A stretch of DNA of 64,000 bases from Roseivirga sp. (GCA_021404565.1 JAAWWF010000016.1:248001-312000), one strand, 5' to 3'; shown: positions 17,587 to 26,307, numbered from the stretch's first letter. Notes: generated by a model from the sequence alone, not told the origin. Numbers and translations are program-made.

Positions 17587-18039
17587 TTAACTTCCTCCTT
17601 TTTTCTTTAATGGCCCTTGCCACAAAACCTGCTGGATCATCCATTTACCATCAACCTTTGCCAGAAGCATATAGTCAAAACCCCACCAGGCCGTAACCTT
17701 GGCAGCGGCAATATTATCATCTACATCATATATTTCTACCCCTCTTGGCGCATCCGCCTTAGGAAATCGCTGCTTTTCCTTTACATTTCTCGCATAACTG
17801 AGGGCTTCTTCATAGGTCATTTGACCAGCTGAAGCATACTCCTCAGTACCTCGCTTTTTCATATAACCAAATTTAAGCAGATCAGGAGAAAGACTTCTTT
17901 TGAGTTTTGCTTCATCTCCCTCATAAAAGCCTTCTATGTAATCCATACAAGCCCTTTTTACTTTTTCACTTTCTGAGTTTTGAGCATTGGCCTGGAATGC
18001 AAGTGCCAGTACCAATAAACATGTTAAGACCTTTTTCAT
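17587..18039 (-). CDS. Secreted SnoaL/NTF2-like lumazine-binding-type protein
   Basis: From the ATG at 18039 the protein is 150 residues with a signal peptide (MKKVLTCLLVLALAFQANAQ). The mature part starts with a helix (EKVKRACMDYIEGFYEGDEA), then SPDLLKFGYMKK, a second helical part, and the strands VEIYDVDDNIAAAKVTAWW, YMLLAKVDGKWMIQQVLWQ. This order is that of the NTF2-like fold, close to the Lumazine_bd_2 family. Such proteins are often annotated as putative lumazine-binding but their role is not known. It is followed by its own terminator. Family call moderate, function unknown. Confidence 0.78.
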   Translation of the reverse strand: MKKVLTCLLVLALAFQANAQNSESEKVKRACMDYIEGFYEGDEAKLKRSLSPDLLKFGYMKKRGTEEYASAGQMTYEEALSYARNVKEKQRFPKADAPRGVEIYDVDDNIAAAKVTAWWGFDYMLLAKVDGKWMIQQVLWQGPLKKKGGS

Positions 18040-18080
18040 ATTGTTGAGATATTTAATAAACTTTTGTATAACAAATAAAG

Positions 18081-18110
18081 CAAAAAAATACCGCAATACA
18101 ATCGCGGTAT
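18081..18110 (-). terminator. Terminator of the TetR-KASIII operon
   Basis: ATACCGC/GCGGTAT (18088-18110) forms a 7-bp stem with a 9-base loop. On the minus strand it is followed by seven T residues. It lies 37 bases past the KASIII stop codon. Confidence 0.85.
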
Positions 18111-18147
18111 GTTATTCTCAAAAGAATCGTAATTCAATGCAAACAGG

Positions 18148-19227
18148 CTAAGGCACCTTGTACACCATGGCATTGATGTGCATGCCTGCCCCTACTGAGG
18201 CAAACACCAAAGTATCGCCTGAGCTTATGAGATGATTTTCCAGCTTCTTTTCCTGAATCAGATCCAGCATGGTAGGAATGGTAGCCACTGAGCTATTTCC
18301 CAAAGTCTGAATCGTCATGGGCATCAGCTCTTCCATAGGCTTTTGCTCTTTGCATACCTTGAACAGTTTCTTCAGAATAGCCTCATCCATCTTCTCGTTG
18401 GCCTGATGGATCAGAATCTTGTCGACATCACTTAATGTAACACCGGCCTTGTCCATTGCGCACTTGATCGCATCAGCTACGTTGACGAGGGCATATTCAT
18501 AGATCTTACGCCCTTTCATTTTGATGTACTTCGCTCCATTCCTTTTCTCAGGATTATTGGAAGCTCCCATTGCGAGGTAATCTACCTCAGCATTGGCATC
18601 GGTTCGGGAAGACTGCGAAAGCACTCCCCCGTCAACATCTTCTGTAGTGGCCTGAAAGATAGTAGCTGCTGCTCCATCAGAAAAGATCATGGAATCTCTA
18701 TCGTGCTTGTCTACAATACGGCTGAGTGTTTCGGCACCGATAACCATTACATTATCAGCATCGCCCATGGCAATCATCTGGTAGGCCTGAATACTACCCT
18801 GCACCCAGCCCGGGCAACCAAAAATCACATCATAACAGGAAGTACCGGGATTCATAATGCCAAGCTTATGCTTCACTCTTGCTGCCAGGCTCGGCATCAT
18901 ATCTATGCGATTGGAGTCGGGACTGATGTCTCCGAAGTTATGTGCTACAATGATGTAGTCAAGATCTTCGCCATCGATGTTGCTGTTATTGAGTGCTCGC
19001 TGTGCAGCAATGGTCGCCAGATCTGAAGTGTTCTCATTGTCATTGGCATACCTTCTCTCTCTGATACCTGTGATCTTCTCAAACTTCTGAATGATTTCAA
19101 GATTATCGGCCGTAAACGGCTCTCCATTTTCCTGATAAAATTCTGAGTTCAGAAAATCCTCATTTTTCACAACACGGTCGGGAATACAGCTTCCCACCCC
19201 ATTGATAATGACTTTGCGCTTCATCAT
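18148..19227 (-). CDS. 3-oxoacyl-ACP synthase III-family protein
   Basis: The 359-residue protein has the thiolase fold of KASIII (FabH-like) enzymes, which condense an acyl-CoA with malonyl-ACP. The likely nucleophile is C138 in FGCPGWVQG; the His and Asn of the triad are in ILIHQANEKM and TLGNSSVATIPTM. The inserted N-terminal part (about 25-60) and substitutions around the Cys separate it from housekeeping FabH, so it may use an unusual primer or act in a special lipid or polyketide. Start: the ATG at 19227 is preceded by AAGGAG, which overlaps the TetR stop codon. The upstream gene is TetR, so it is probably the regulated target. Confidence 0.87.
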   Translation of the reverse strand: MMKRKVIINGVGSCIPDRVVKNEDFLNSEFYQENGEPFTADNLEIIQKFEKITGIRERRYANDNENTSDLATIAAQRALNNSNIDGEDLDYIIVAHNFGDISPDSNRIDMMPSLAARVKHKLGIMNPGTSCYDVIFGCPGWVQGSIQAYQMIAMGDADNVMVIGAETLSRIVDKHDRDSMIFSDGAAATIFQATTEDVDGGVLSQSSRTDANAEVDYLAMGASNNPEKRNGAKYIKMKGRKIYEYALVNVADAIKCAMDKAGVTLSDVDKILIHQANEKMDEAILKKLFKVCKEQKPMEELMPMTIQTLGNSSVATIPTMLDLIQEKKLENHLISSGDTLVFASVGAGMHINAMVYKVP

Positions 19228-19231
19228 AATA

Positions 19232-19813
19232 TTACTCCTTTTTATACCTGACAGCATCCCAACAGGCCTCAGCAGCCTGCTCAATCCTGTCATCTGAAAG
19301 ATTTTGATTGTTATCTATATGTTGTTTGAGTAATGACACAATTGGCCCGTAGAGGAGGGCAATAATGGTATATAGCGGCAAATCTTTCATTGCCTTTGCC
19401 CGCTTCGATTCTATAAAAAACATCATGATTGGCGAAAGGATCATAAAGGACTCTTCTCGCGTCAGATTGCTCATATAGGGTGCGTAACGATGCTGTTCAA
19501 TGAACTGAAAATCGCGCGGGTGCTCTATGTAGTAGTAGACCATGTTCTTCCACAGATGCTTAAACCTTTCTTTGAAGGTTCCTTCCTCACGGTAGTTATT
19601 TAGCATAGCACTGATAATCTTCCGCTTGATCTCTTTGAAGAGCTCGTTGATCAACTCTTCCTTGTTAGGAAAATACCGATATATCGTACCGGCACCGACT
19701 CCTGCCCGCTGTGCAATCAGCGAAATAGGAGTACCATGAAAACCAAACTCAGACAGAAGGTCGAGCGTAGTTTCGAGGATTAAAGTGCGCTTATCTAGCT
19801 TGTTTTCAATCAT
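19232..19813 (-). CDS. TetR-family transcriptional regulator
   Basis: The 193-residue protein has an N-terminal helix-turn-helix (LDLLSEFGFHGTPISLIAQRAGVGAGTIYRYFPNKEEL, about residues 15-55) and a C-terminal ligand-binding helical domain. The ATG at 19813 is chosen; the frame continues upstream for 63 bases, but that would include the operator. A perfect 20-bp palindrome (19821-19840) lies 7 bases before the start, which indicates autorepression of the TetR-KASIII pair. The KASIII start is 4 bases after the stop, with its ribosome-binding site inside the TetR end. A fatty-acyl or related ligand is likely but not shown. Confidence 0.9.
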   Translation of the reverse strand: MIENKLDKRTLILETTLDLLSEFGFHGTPISLIAQRAGVGAGTIYRYFPNKEELINELFKEIKRKIISAMLNNYREEGTFKERFKHLWKNMVYYYIEHPRDFQFIEQHRYAPYMSNLTREESFMILSPIMMFFIESKRAKAMKDLPLYTIIALLYGPIVSLLKQHIDNNQNLSDDRIEQAAEACWDAVRYKKE

Positions 19814-19820
19814 TTGTGCG

Positions 19821-19840
19821 CGGAATGAACGTTCATTCCG
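19821..19840. promoter_or_regulatory. TetR operator, perfect 20-bp palindrome
   Basis: CGGAATGAACGTTCATTCCG is identical to its reverse complement. It ends 7 bases upstream of the tetR-type start codon. The size and central AACGTT are typical of TetR-family operators. It lies more than 90 bases from the divergent accD promoter, so it should act mainly on the minus-strand operon. Confidence 0.85.
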
Positions 19841-19939
19841 TTTTACGAAGGAAAAAAGTTTTCCCCAAAAAACCAATCAGCTCAACGTTAATTTTTCAGA
19901 AATCAGGGCTGCTCAAAAGACAGGTTATTGAGAATAGTC

Positions 19940-19970
19940 TTTGGGCTCCGGCAGTTTTGACCTATTTTTG
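19940..19970 (+). promoter_or_regulatory. accD promoter
   Basis: TTTG (19940-19943), a spacer of exactly 19 bases and TATTTTTG (19963-19970) are a full match to the Bacteroidota consensus. The leader to the accD ATG is about 35 bases. Confidence 0.75.
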
Positions 19971-20009
19971 CCGACTGTTTAATTTACTATCAATCGCTAA
20001 ATAGATTCT

Positions 20010-20852
20010 ATGTCTTGGTTTCAGCGTAAAGTAAAGGGTATCACTACCCCCACTGAACAAAAAAAAGATGCTCCTGATGGACTATGGTTTAAGACCCCTA
20101 CGGGTAAAATCGTCCATACAAGGGAGTTAAAGAATAATGCTTATGTAAGCCCTGAAGATGGCTTTCATGTGAGAATCGGCTCTAAAGAATATTTCGAAAT
20201 TCTTTTTGACGATAACGCCTTCACTGAGCTGGATGAGAAAATGACCTCAGGAGATCCCCTGGAATTTGTGGATAGCAAGCCTTATCCAAAACGCATTGTT
20301 GCCACGCAAAAGAAAACTCAGCTTCAGGATGCCGTACGCTCTGCCTACGGCAAAATGAACGGGCAAGACCTGGTGGTTTCCTGTATGGATTTCTCCTTTA
20401 TTGGTGGCTCGATGGGCTCCGTAGTAGGCGAGAAAATAGCCAGAGCTATTGATCATGCTCTCAAGACGAAAACGCCTTTCCTTATGATTTCAAAATCAGG
20501 AGGTGCGCGTATGATGGAAGCAGGTTATTCGCTGATGCAAATGGCCAAAACTTCCGCCAAGCTGGCCAGACTTGCCGAGGCTAAGGTTCCTTATATCTCT
20601 TTGTTGACTGATCCTACTACTGGTGGAGTAACGGCTTCATATGCCATGCTGGGAGACTTCAATATTGCAGAACCCGGTGCCCTGATCGGTTTTGCAGGTC
20701 CTCGTGTCATCCGCGATACAGTAGGTAAAGACTTACCTAAGGGTTTTCAAAGTGCCGAGTTTGTTCTTGATCATGGTTTCCTTGATTTTATTGTAGACAG
20801 AAGGGACCTGAAAAAACAATTGACCACTTTGCTGAAAATGCTGCAAGACTGA
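20010..20852 (+). CDS. accD: Acetyl-CoA carboxylase carboxyltransferase beta subunit
   Basis: AccD with AccA transfers the carboxyl group from carboxybiotin to acetyl-CoA, giving malonyl-CoA for fatty acid synthesis. The 280-residue protein has the crotonase-like core: [14 protein letters not shown]-like [46 protein letters not shown] and [15 protein letters not shown]. The N-terminal four-cysteine zinc finger of the E. coli enzyme is missing: the equivalent stretch is [15 protein letters not shown] then [10 protein letters not shown], without any cysteine. I believe this is common in Bacteroidota, but I cannot verify that here. It lies divergently from the TetR-KASIII operon, another fatty-acid-type gene. 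Confidence 0.95.
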   Translation: MSWFQRKVKGITTPTEQKKDAPDGLWFKTPTGKIVHTRELKNNAYVSPEDGFHVRIGSKEYFEILFDDNAFTELDEKMTSGDPLEFVDSKPYPKRIVATQKKTQLQDAVRSAYGKMNGQDLVVSCMDFSFIGGSMGSVVGEKIARAIDHALKTKTPFLMISKSGGARMMEAGYSLMQMAKTSAKLARLAEAKVPYISLLTDPTTGGVTASYAMLGDFNIAEPGALIGFAGPRVIRDTVGKDLPKGFQSAEFVLDHGFLDFIVDRRDLKKQLTTLLKMLQD

Positions 20853-20892
20853 TCCGGTCTTCTCATAATTAGTTTTCAGACCATTATCTACA

Positions 20893-20916
20893 CCCGGGAA
20901 TCTTCCGGGCGTTTTT
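20893..20916 (+). terminator. Terminator after accD
   Basis: CCCGGGAA and TTCCGGG around a 2-base loop, with one bulged G, are followed by CGTTTTT. The structure lies 41 bases past the accD stop. Confidence 0.7.
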
Positions 20917-21032
20917 CCGTATACACCCCTTTCTGTTGACGATCATTGGAAACACTGAGCTATCAGGACAATCTTCCCTGAATTATTCGTTAAATTCAGT
21001 ACAAAGAAAGTCGATTAACAAACCCAGAAATC

Positions 21033-21908
21033 ATGCGTGGAATACTTACTTTTTTCGCTTTTTTGATCACCTCTCAGTCAGTATTGAGTCAAACTCAAAT
21101 AGAGGTGCCTTTGATCAAGGACCCTAATGCCAACGCCTATCATCTGATGGCCTCATTGAATGGCGAAGAGTATGATTTTATTTTCGATACCGGTGCTTCT
21201 GGTCTGTTGATTAATAAAGCGGTATTTGATGACCTTACCCGCAAAGGCAAGCTGACCCAGACTGACTTTCTTGGTACCTCAAAAGCAGTGATAGCCAATG
21301 GCAGTACCATCGATATCAATGTGGTGAACATCCGTAGTCTGGAAATTGGCGGGCAGGTATTGAATGATTTACGAGCCGGAGTGGTGGACAATAACAATGC
21401 GGCCTTACTCTTTGGTCAGGATGCTCTTTCAAAATTCGGATCGGTAACCATTGACTACAATCAGGGCAAGCTTATACTCACCACCAACCCTGCCGGGACC
21501 AACACGACTACTCCCCCTGCCCAAACAGCTCAAACCACCCTGCTGAACAGTCTTAAAGAAATTAAACTGATTCCCTGCAGTGCTGATGATCAGGGCACAT
21601 TAAATGACCTGAGGAGCATTCTGGAATCAGCCCCAGAGCTAAAGCAGGTGAAAATCTCTGAAGAGGCTCAGGTGCCTCCTCAACGGGCTGTGAACAGAAT
21701 TACTGAGGGCACAATTACCATTCGCTATTTCAGTCAAAAAGATCAGGCAGTAGCCGATTCTGGGGAGTTGGCGACTCTATTGGATGCCTTCCTCACGCAA
21801 CATGATACGGCTTTCAAACCCAGTGCCCTGGTAAGAGAGAACATGCTTTCTTCTTTCAACAACAGATCATTCCCTGATTACCTGGAGATCTGGGTAAGGA
21901 AACAGTAA
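21033..21908 (+). CDS. Secreted retropepsin-like aspartic protease
   Basis: The 291-residue protein has a signal peptide (MRGILTFFAFLITSQSVLS) and a single-domain aspartic protease of the gag-asp/pepsin-like type. The catalytic motif is DFIFDTGASGLLI at about residues 48-60, followed by a second half ending FGQDALSKFGSVTIDYNQGKLIL. Such single-domain enzymes act as dimers. The C-terminal third, after a Thr/Pro linker near residue 160, has no recognised family. It has charged segments and ends PDYLEIWVRKQ. It is convergent with the DUF2233-type operon, with 7 bases between the stop codons. No partner gene is evident. Confidence 0.83.
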   Translation: MRGILTFFAFLITSQSVLSQTQIEVPLIKDPNANAYHLMASLNGEEYDFIFDTGASGLLINKAVFDDLTRKGKLTQTDFLGTSKAVIANGSTIDINVVNIRSLEIGGQVLNDLRAGVVDNNNAALLFGQDALSKFGSVTIDYNQGKLILTTNPAGTNTTTPPAQTAQTTLLNSLKEIKLIPCSADDQGTLNDLRSILESAPELKQVKISEEAQVPPQRAVNRITEGTITIRYFSQKDQAVADSGELATLLDAFLTQHDTAFKPSALVRENMLSSFNNRSFPDYLEIWVRKQ

Positions 21909-21915
21909 ACCAAGC

Positions 21916-23112
21916 TTAATTCTTCTTAGATACTCCAATCATCACTCCAAATCCCCCTCCGGGCTCGGTACGTTCAATTTCCGGCAGGTAGGTCTGGCTG
22001 ATCGCGCCATCGAGGTAGAGGGCATTTTTACAACCCATTTTTTCAAATGCTTTGGCAAGTTCATAAAAGCGCACCCGGGTTTCTGAAATGATAAAAACGA
22101 GTTCCTGATTCTCGTTCACTCCCACACCACTACGGATATGGAAATTGGGGGAGTCTTTCATAAACTTAGAGTTCATTTTCCCATTGGTCAAAAGCATAGG
22201 GCCGGACTGGGTCGCATAGCGGATTCCGCGTCTTTCATAGCCTTTCAGGTCCTGTGTCCTGATTACATGCGGCTCTCCCTTGTCGGTTATCAAAAAGATA
22301 CCGTTGGGCTGCATATAAAAGTTTCCATAGCCTTCTCTTCGGGTATCGGCCTTTTGTAAAACCTTACCCTTTTCGATATACAGGCCCTGGGGACTTTTAT
22401 CGGGCTGATACATTCCTCCATTGGTCGCGAAAACTAGCAGTTCACCGCTCCTGGCAATGTCCTGGCCATAACTGACAAAATTATCATAAAGCTCATTCCC
22501 GCCATCGCGCCAAAACAAACGCACCTCACTTTTATTAGGATCCACCTTATACACCACAAAGCCACGCCCTTCCTCACTTTGAAGTCGGCTGACGGCATTC
22601 CCTGCTACTTTGAATTTATCCAGGTCTTTAACGACCGTGGCAGGTGCTTTCTCAGCTGCTTTCAGTTTATCGTTCTCCGCCTTCAGCCTGTTCACTTCTG
22701 ATTCCAGTGAGCTGACCTGATCTGCAAACTGATCTCGCTCTCTGACCAGTTCCAGATTTTTCTCATTCAGGCTACTAATTATATTGTTGAGTGAGTCCCT
22801 GGAAGTATCATCGGCTGAAAGATTTCCGACCAGCTTATTAAGCTCTTTGATGGAGTCCTGGGCTTGTTTGATTCTATTCTGATATACCTTGAGAGCAGGC
22901 GTCTTGGTGGCCAGCATCTGATTTAAAGAGTCAATTTCCGCAGTCAGCAGTTGCTCTTTGGCAGCATACTCAGCCTGGTAAATCGCACTTACAGAATCAG
23001 CTATCTGCTGTCGATTGGGACCTTGCTGTTGCTCTGTGGTATCTTCCACTTGCTTTTTACCACCACAGCCGAAGAGGCTGCAAACGACTAATAATATGAT
23101 GACCTTTTTCAT
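21916..23112 (-). CDS. Coiled-coil lipoprotein with phosphodiester-glycosidase-like domain
   Basis: The 398-residue protein has a lipoprotein signal ending at C16 (SLFGCGGKK). A long coiled coil (about 30-165) precedes a NAGPA/DUF2233-type domain (about 175-397). Family signatures are ATNGGMYQPDKSPQGLYIEKGK (NGG 231-233, shown in two parts), MQPNGIFLI, RYATQSGPMLL and LYLDGAISQTY (LDGA 367-370). In characterised relatives this domain cleaves GlcNAc-1-phosphodiesters; the substrate here is unknown. It is the last gene of a six-gene operon and starts 5 bases after its closest relative. All signature residues seem kept, so it is one of the two copies most likely to be active. The coiled coil may hold the domain away from the membrane or make oligomers. 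Confidence 0.85.
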   Translation of the reverse strand: MKKVIILLVVCSLFGCGGKKQVEDTTEQQQGPNRQQIADSVSAIYQAEYAAKEQLLTAEIDSLNQMLATKTPALKVYQNRIKQAQDSIKELNKLVGNLSADDTSRDSLNNIISSLNEKNLELVRERDQFADQVSSLESEVNRLKAENDKLKAAEKAPATVVKDLDKFKVAGNAVSRLQSEEGRGFVVYKVDPNKSEVRLFWRDGGNELYDNFVSYGQDIARSGELLVFATNGGMYQPDKSPQGLYIEKGKVLQKADTRREGYGNFYMQPNGIFLITDKGEPHVIRTQDLKGYERRGIRYATQSGPMLLTNGKMNSKFMKDSPNFHIRSGVGVNENQELVFIISETRVRFYELAKAFEKMGCKNALYLDGAISQTYLPEIERTEPGGGFGVMIGVSKKN

Positions 23113-23117
23113 AGTTA

Positions 23118-24551
23118 TTATTTTTTATAAGCAGATAATAGAATGGGTATGTCTGCATTAACCTTTTGATTCAGGTCTGATTTTACTCCTCTGATCAACA
23201 TCAAAGCGTTTGACCCTGAATTAAGCAGCATTGCCTCATCACAGCCGTGCACTTCAAAGAGTTTGGCAAAAGCCTGCAATGTCATTTGTCCCTGACCACC
23301 GGTAGAAATGAATATCAGACTGTTTTCCTCAGATGAATAGCCCATCCCTGTAAACTGCGAGCTCATGTTGCCCTGGTAAACAACTTTGCCTTCTGAAACC
23401 AACATACTGCCTGACTGAAATGCATGCTTGATCAGAGAAATATCGGTGAATACCGATTTGTATTTCGCTTGTGGCAGCAAGCCCACCTTATTATCTTTTG
23501 TAATATAAAATACTCCTTCGGCAATTACTCCATTTTCCGACATAGGGCTTTTCAGCTCTCCATTCAAAACAACCAGGCCTTTGTTCGTTCCGGTACCTCC
23601 ACCAGTACAAGCCAGCTTCAGCGTTCTATCAGGCTGTCGAAACAGACTCCAGAATCGTTCAGGGCCTTTCACTTCTTTGGTCACATTCAAATCCAGCCAG
23701 TAATCATTCATGGGCAATCTGGCCGAATAGATTTCAGGGGAACCAACAATGGGTTGGTCATCTTTTACAATAGCGCTCACAATACTGGTCGGATTTGTGC
23801 TCAATGCCTCAGTGTCCACAATCATCGCACTGAATCTATTGTTGAAAGTCCGACCCTTATCTTGCTTTCCATAAATTTCTGAGATGGCTCCATCGAGGTA
23901 GAGTGCATTTTTACAACCATATTTATCCTTGAACATGGAGGCAAATTCGTGCAGGTTTACACGGGTTTGGCTAATGGCAAACACTACGGTATTTTCATCG
24001 ATAATCCCCACTCCGTTTCTCACCGTCTGATTGACTGAACCTTCGGTAAAAGCGCTATGGATTTTACCATCGATCAAAAGCTGTGGGCCTGATTGCTGAG
24101 CATATCGGATTTCTTTTCCGGCCACGGCCTGTTCAAATTTATCAGCGGTAATGATCCCGGCTTTGTCATCATCATCGATGTAAAAAACACCGTTGGGTTT
24201 CAGAAAGAAATTACCGGCAGCGTTATTCAGATTTAATGGCCTCATCTGCTTCCCTTTCTCAATATACAGCCCTACGGGCTCCAGTCCGGGGTTAAAAATA
24301 CCTCCGTTCATCGCAAAGATCATCTCTCTCTTTTGCTTGTGCAGATGACCCTTAAGTCTGCTAAAATTGCTCAAAGGTTCTCCTTCGCTATCCTTCCAAA
24401 CCATCTGGATATTGGATTCACGCAGTTTCACTACATACACTTTATATAGCTTGCCTCTGTAGCGGATTTCCTCTACTTCACCGGCCTGCAGCACAGTGAG
24501 ACTGATGAAGAAAAAGACTATTGCCCAAACAAGCTGATACTGCTTAATCAT
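23118..24551 (-). CDS. Tandem phosphodiester-glycosidase-like protein, second copy degenerate
   Basis: From the ATG at 24551 the protein is 477 residues with an N-terminal signal/anchor helix. Domain 1 (about 30-248) has the full NAGPA/DUF2233 signature: FAMNGGIFNPG (NGG 82-84), LKPNGVFYI, RYAQQSGPQLLIDGK, ALYLDGAISEIY (LDGA 219-222). Domain 2 (about 280-475) follows the same plan but has lost it: CTGGGTGTNKG (315-325), FQSGSMLVSEGKVVY (378-392), AMLLNSGSNAL (440-450). So the protein is an internal duplication in which the second half is probably non-catalytic. It overlaps the preceding gene by 8 bases, and the next gene starts 5 bases after its stop. Confidence 0.85.
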   Translation of the reverse strand: MIKQYQLVWAIVFFFISLTVLQAGEVEEIRYRGKLYKVYVVKLRESNIQMVWKDSEGEPLSNFSRLKGHLHKQKREMIFAMNGGIFNPGLEPVGLYIEKGKQMRPLNLNNAAGNFFLKPNGVFYIDDDDKAGIITADKFEQAVAGKEIRYAQQSGPQLLIDGKIHSAFTEGSVNQTVRNGVGIIDENTVVFAISQTRVNLHEFASMFKDKYGCKNALYLDGAISEIYGKQDKGRTFNNRFSAMIVDTEALSTNPTSIVSAIVKDDQPIVGSPEIYSARLPMNDYWLDLNVTKEVKGPERFWSLFRQPDRTLKLACTGGGTGTNKGLVVLNGELKSPMSENGVIAEGVFYITKDNKVGLLPQAKYKSVFTDISLIKHAFQSGSMLVSEGKVVYQGNMSSQFTGMGYSSEENSLIFISTGGQGQMTLQAFAKLFEVHGCDEAMLLNSGSNALMLIRGVKSDLNQKVNADIPILLSAYKK

Positions 24552-25419
24552 AGTAATAGACCAATAGATTAGTGGCATCTCGGGGTTCTGCTTCGCCCAT
24601 CATATAACGGAGTTTAGACTTATCATCGTCATATACCTCGTAGATGTCATTTCCTCCTGTATCCAGGTTTACAATAGAGATAACGTCCATTTTCGACATG
24701 GCCTGTAACGCATTATCCGCAGCTTCATACAGGGTCATTTCCTTATCTACATTAAAGATGGCGTGAAAGAGGTCTCCATTGCGAAAACCCAGCACCAAAA
24801 ACCTACGGGTTGTGCTCTTTTGACTGCTGCGGGTCGGGTTGATCTTCAGCTCATTTTTGAATGCCAGCAAGTGACTTTGAAAAACAGTGGCATTCTCGTT
24901 TACCCCCCAATTCAGCAGCCTGGTTTTATCGTCCCGGGGGCAAATGGTTTTACCGATACTTGCCAGCGTGAGGTTGCACTCATCAATATCGGATACTCTG
25001 ACACCACCGGCTGCTTCTACGATTACCAGGGCATCCTTATCGCTTTCGATTTTACGATTTACGATCTTACCATTGTCTACACAGATACCCACTGGCTCAC
25101 TTTTATGAGAGAACCCTGTGCTGTAGCCTCCACTGGAAATAAGCACGATGTCTTTACCTTTCCGCCAGCTTTTAAATGTCTTGTAGGTATTGCCCGAGGC
25201 AAAATACTTCGCCTTGAGCTTTCCCTTGCTCCGGCCTCTCCACAGGAAAGTCGCATAGCCGTAGTTTCTTCTGCCCTTCTTCAGTTTGTAAACACCCACC
25301 TCTGCCTTGCGCAAAGCCTGGTGTTTTTCGAAAGAAAACTGTGCCTGAGCATTATGCCCAAAACAGGTAAGCGCCAATAAAACCAGGCTTACACAGGTGC
25401 TTATGCTCCTTCTACTCAT
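24544..25419 (-). CDS. Secreted divergent phosphodiester-glycosidase-like paralogue
   Basis: The 291-residue protein has a signal peptide (cleavage near AQAQ, residue 27). It follows the DUF2233 layout in altered form: IVLISSGGYSTGF (SSGGYS 95-100) at the NGG position, EPVGICVDNGKIVNR, and SIVNLDTGGNDIYEVY (NLDTGG 251-256) at the LDGA position. An Arg/Lys-rich KKGRRNYGYATFLWRGRSKG segment lies near residue 50. It is about half identical by eye to the next gene upstream, its tandem duplicate. Both neighbours overlap it by 8 bases. Whether it is an enzyme or a binding protein cannot be told from sequence. Confidence 0.78.
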   Translation of the reverse strand: MSRRSISTCVSLVLLALTCFGHNAQAQFSFEKHQALRKAEVGVYKLKKGRRNYGYATFLWRGRSKGKLKAKYFASGNTYKTFKSWRKGKDIVLISSGGYSTGFSHKSEPVGICVDNGKIVNRKIESDKDALVIVEAAGGVRVSDIDECNLTLASIGKTICPRDDKTRLLNWGVNENATVFQSHLLAFKNELKINPTRSSQKSTTRRFLVLGFRNGDLFHAIFNVDKEMTLYEAADNALQAMSKMDVISIVNLDTGGNDIYEVYDDDKSKLRYMMGEAEPRDATNLLVYYYD

Positions 25420-26281
25420 AGTAATACACTAACAAATTTGTGGCGCTGGAAACCGGCACAGATCCATTGAGAAAAGACATGGCCCTGTTATCGTCATTGT
25501 AGGCTTCCATAATGTCATAGGCTCCCCTGTCAAGATTCATAATGCCTACCACATCCAGCTTTCTCTTGGTGAGCGTGCTCAATACATCTTTGGCTGCACT
25601 GTACAGGGATACTTCCCGGTCTATTTCGAAGAGGATGTGCATCACGTTATTGTCTTTATCGGTAACCAGTGCCAGCATACCCCGCGATGCACGCTTAGAG
25701 TTACCATTGGAGTAGGTTCTGAGCTTATTGTCATAAGCCAGTAGATGGGTTTGAAAAATGGTAGCGGACTCCTGCCTGCCCCAGTTCAAAAGCATGATCT
25801 TATCCTTGATAGGGTTGACCCTTTTGCCAAGGCTACCAAGGTACAGATTACCTTTTTCAACATCTGATACGCGTACACCACCAACAGCTTCTACGATCAC
25901 GAGACCGTCCATTTTCTGATCAATGGCGCGGTTTACGATCTCGCCATTGTCTACACAAATGCCAATGGGAATACTGTTATTGCTATAGCCAGAGCTATAG
26001 GCGCCACTGGAGACCAGCACAATGTTTTTGTTGCCTTTCCAGCTCATGAATTTCTGAAAGGTGTTACCTGAGGCAAAATATTTGGCCTTGATGCGCTTAC
26101 CACTTTTAGTACGGTCCATCCATATGGCATTGCCATATCTTGTACCCCCTTTAGATAGTTCGAATACATTCACATTGCCATCGCGAAGTGTCGCTTTGCT
26201 CGAGAGGCTATACTGTGCCTTAAGCTCAGAGCAGAGCAACAGAGGCCATAGGCTAAGCAGGACTAAATAACGGTTGTACAT
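25412..26281 (-). CDS. Secreted divergent phosphodiester-glycosidase-like paralogue
   Basis: From the ATG at 26281 the protein is 289 residues; the frame continues 141 bases upstream, but the ATG directly precedes a signal peptide (MYNRYLVLLSLWPLLLCSE). It is the closest relative of the following gene: KRIKAKYFASGNTFQKF and GICVDNGEIVNRAID occur in near-identical form in both, and both end TNLLVYYY plus an acidic residue. At the key positions it has VLVSSGAYSSGYS (91-98) and GIMNLDRGAYDI (248-256), so it differs further from the NGG and LDGA signatures. An 8-base overlap couples it to the next gene. Function unknown. Confidence 0.78.
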   Translation of the reverse strand: MYNRYLVLLSLWPLLLCSELKAQYSLSSKATLRDGNVNVFELSKGGTRYGNAIWMDRTKSGKRIKAKYFASGNTFQKFMSWKGNKNIVLVSSGAYSSGYSNNSIPIGICVDNGEIVNRAIDQKMDGLVIVEAVGGVRVSDVEKGNLYLGSLGKRVNPIKDKIMLLNWGRQESATIFQTHLLAYDNKLRTYSNGNSKRASRGMLALVTDKDNNVMHILFEIDREVSLYSAAKDVLSTLTKRKLDVVGIMNLDRGAYDIMEAYNDDNRAMSFLNGSVPVSSATNLLVYYYE

Positions 26282-26307
26282 ATTAGTAAGCGTTTTTGGT
26301 TTCAGAT

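Noticed and set aside
24763-25380. 205-codon plus-strand frame
   Set aside because: It lies wholly inside a confirmed secreted-protein gene on the other strand, has no homologous features and no start signal.
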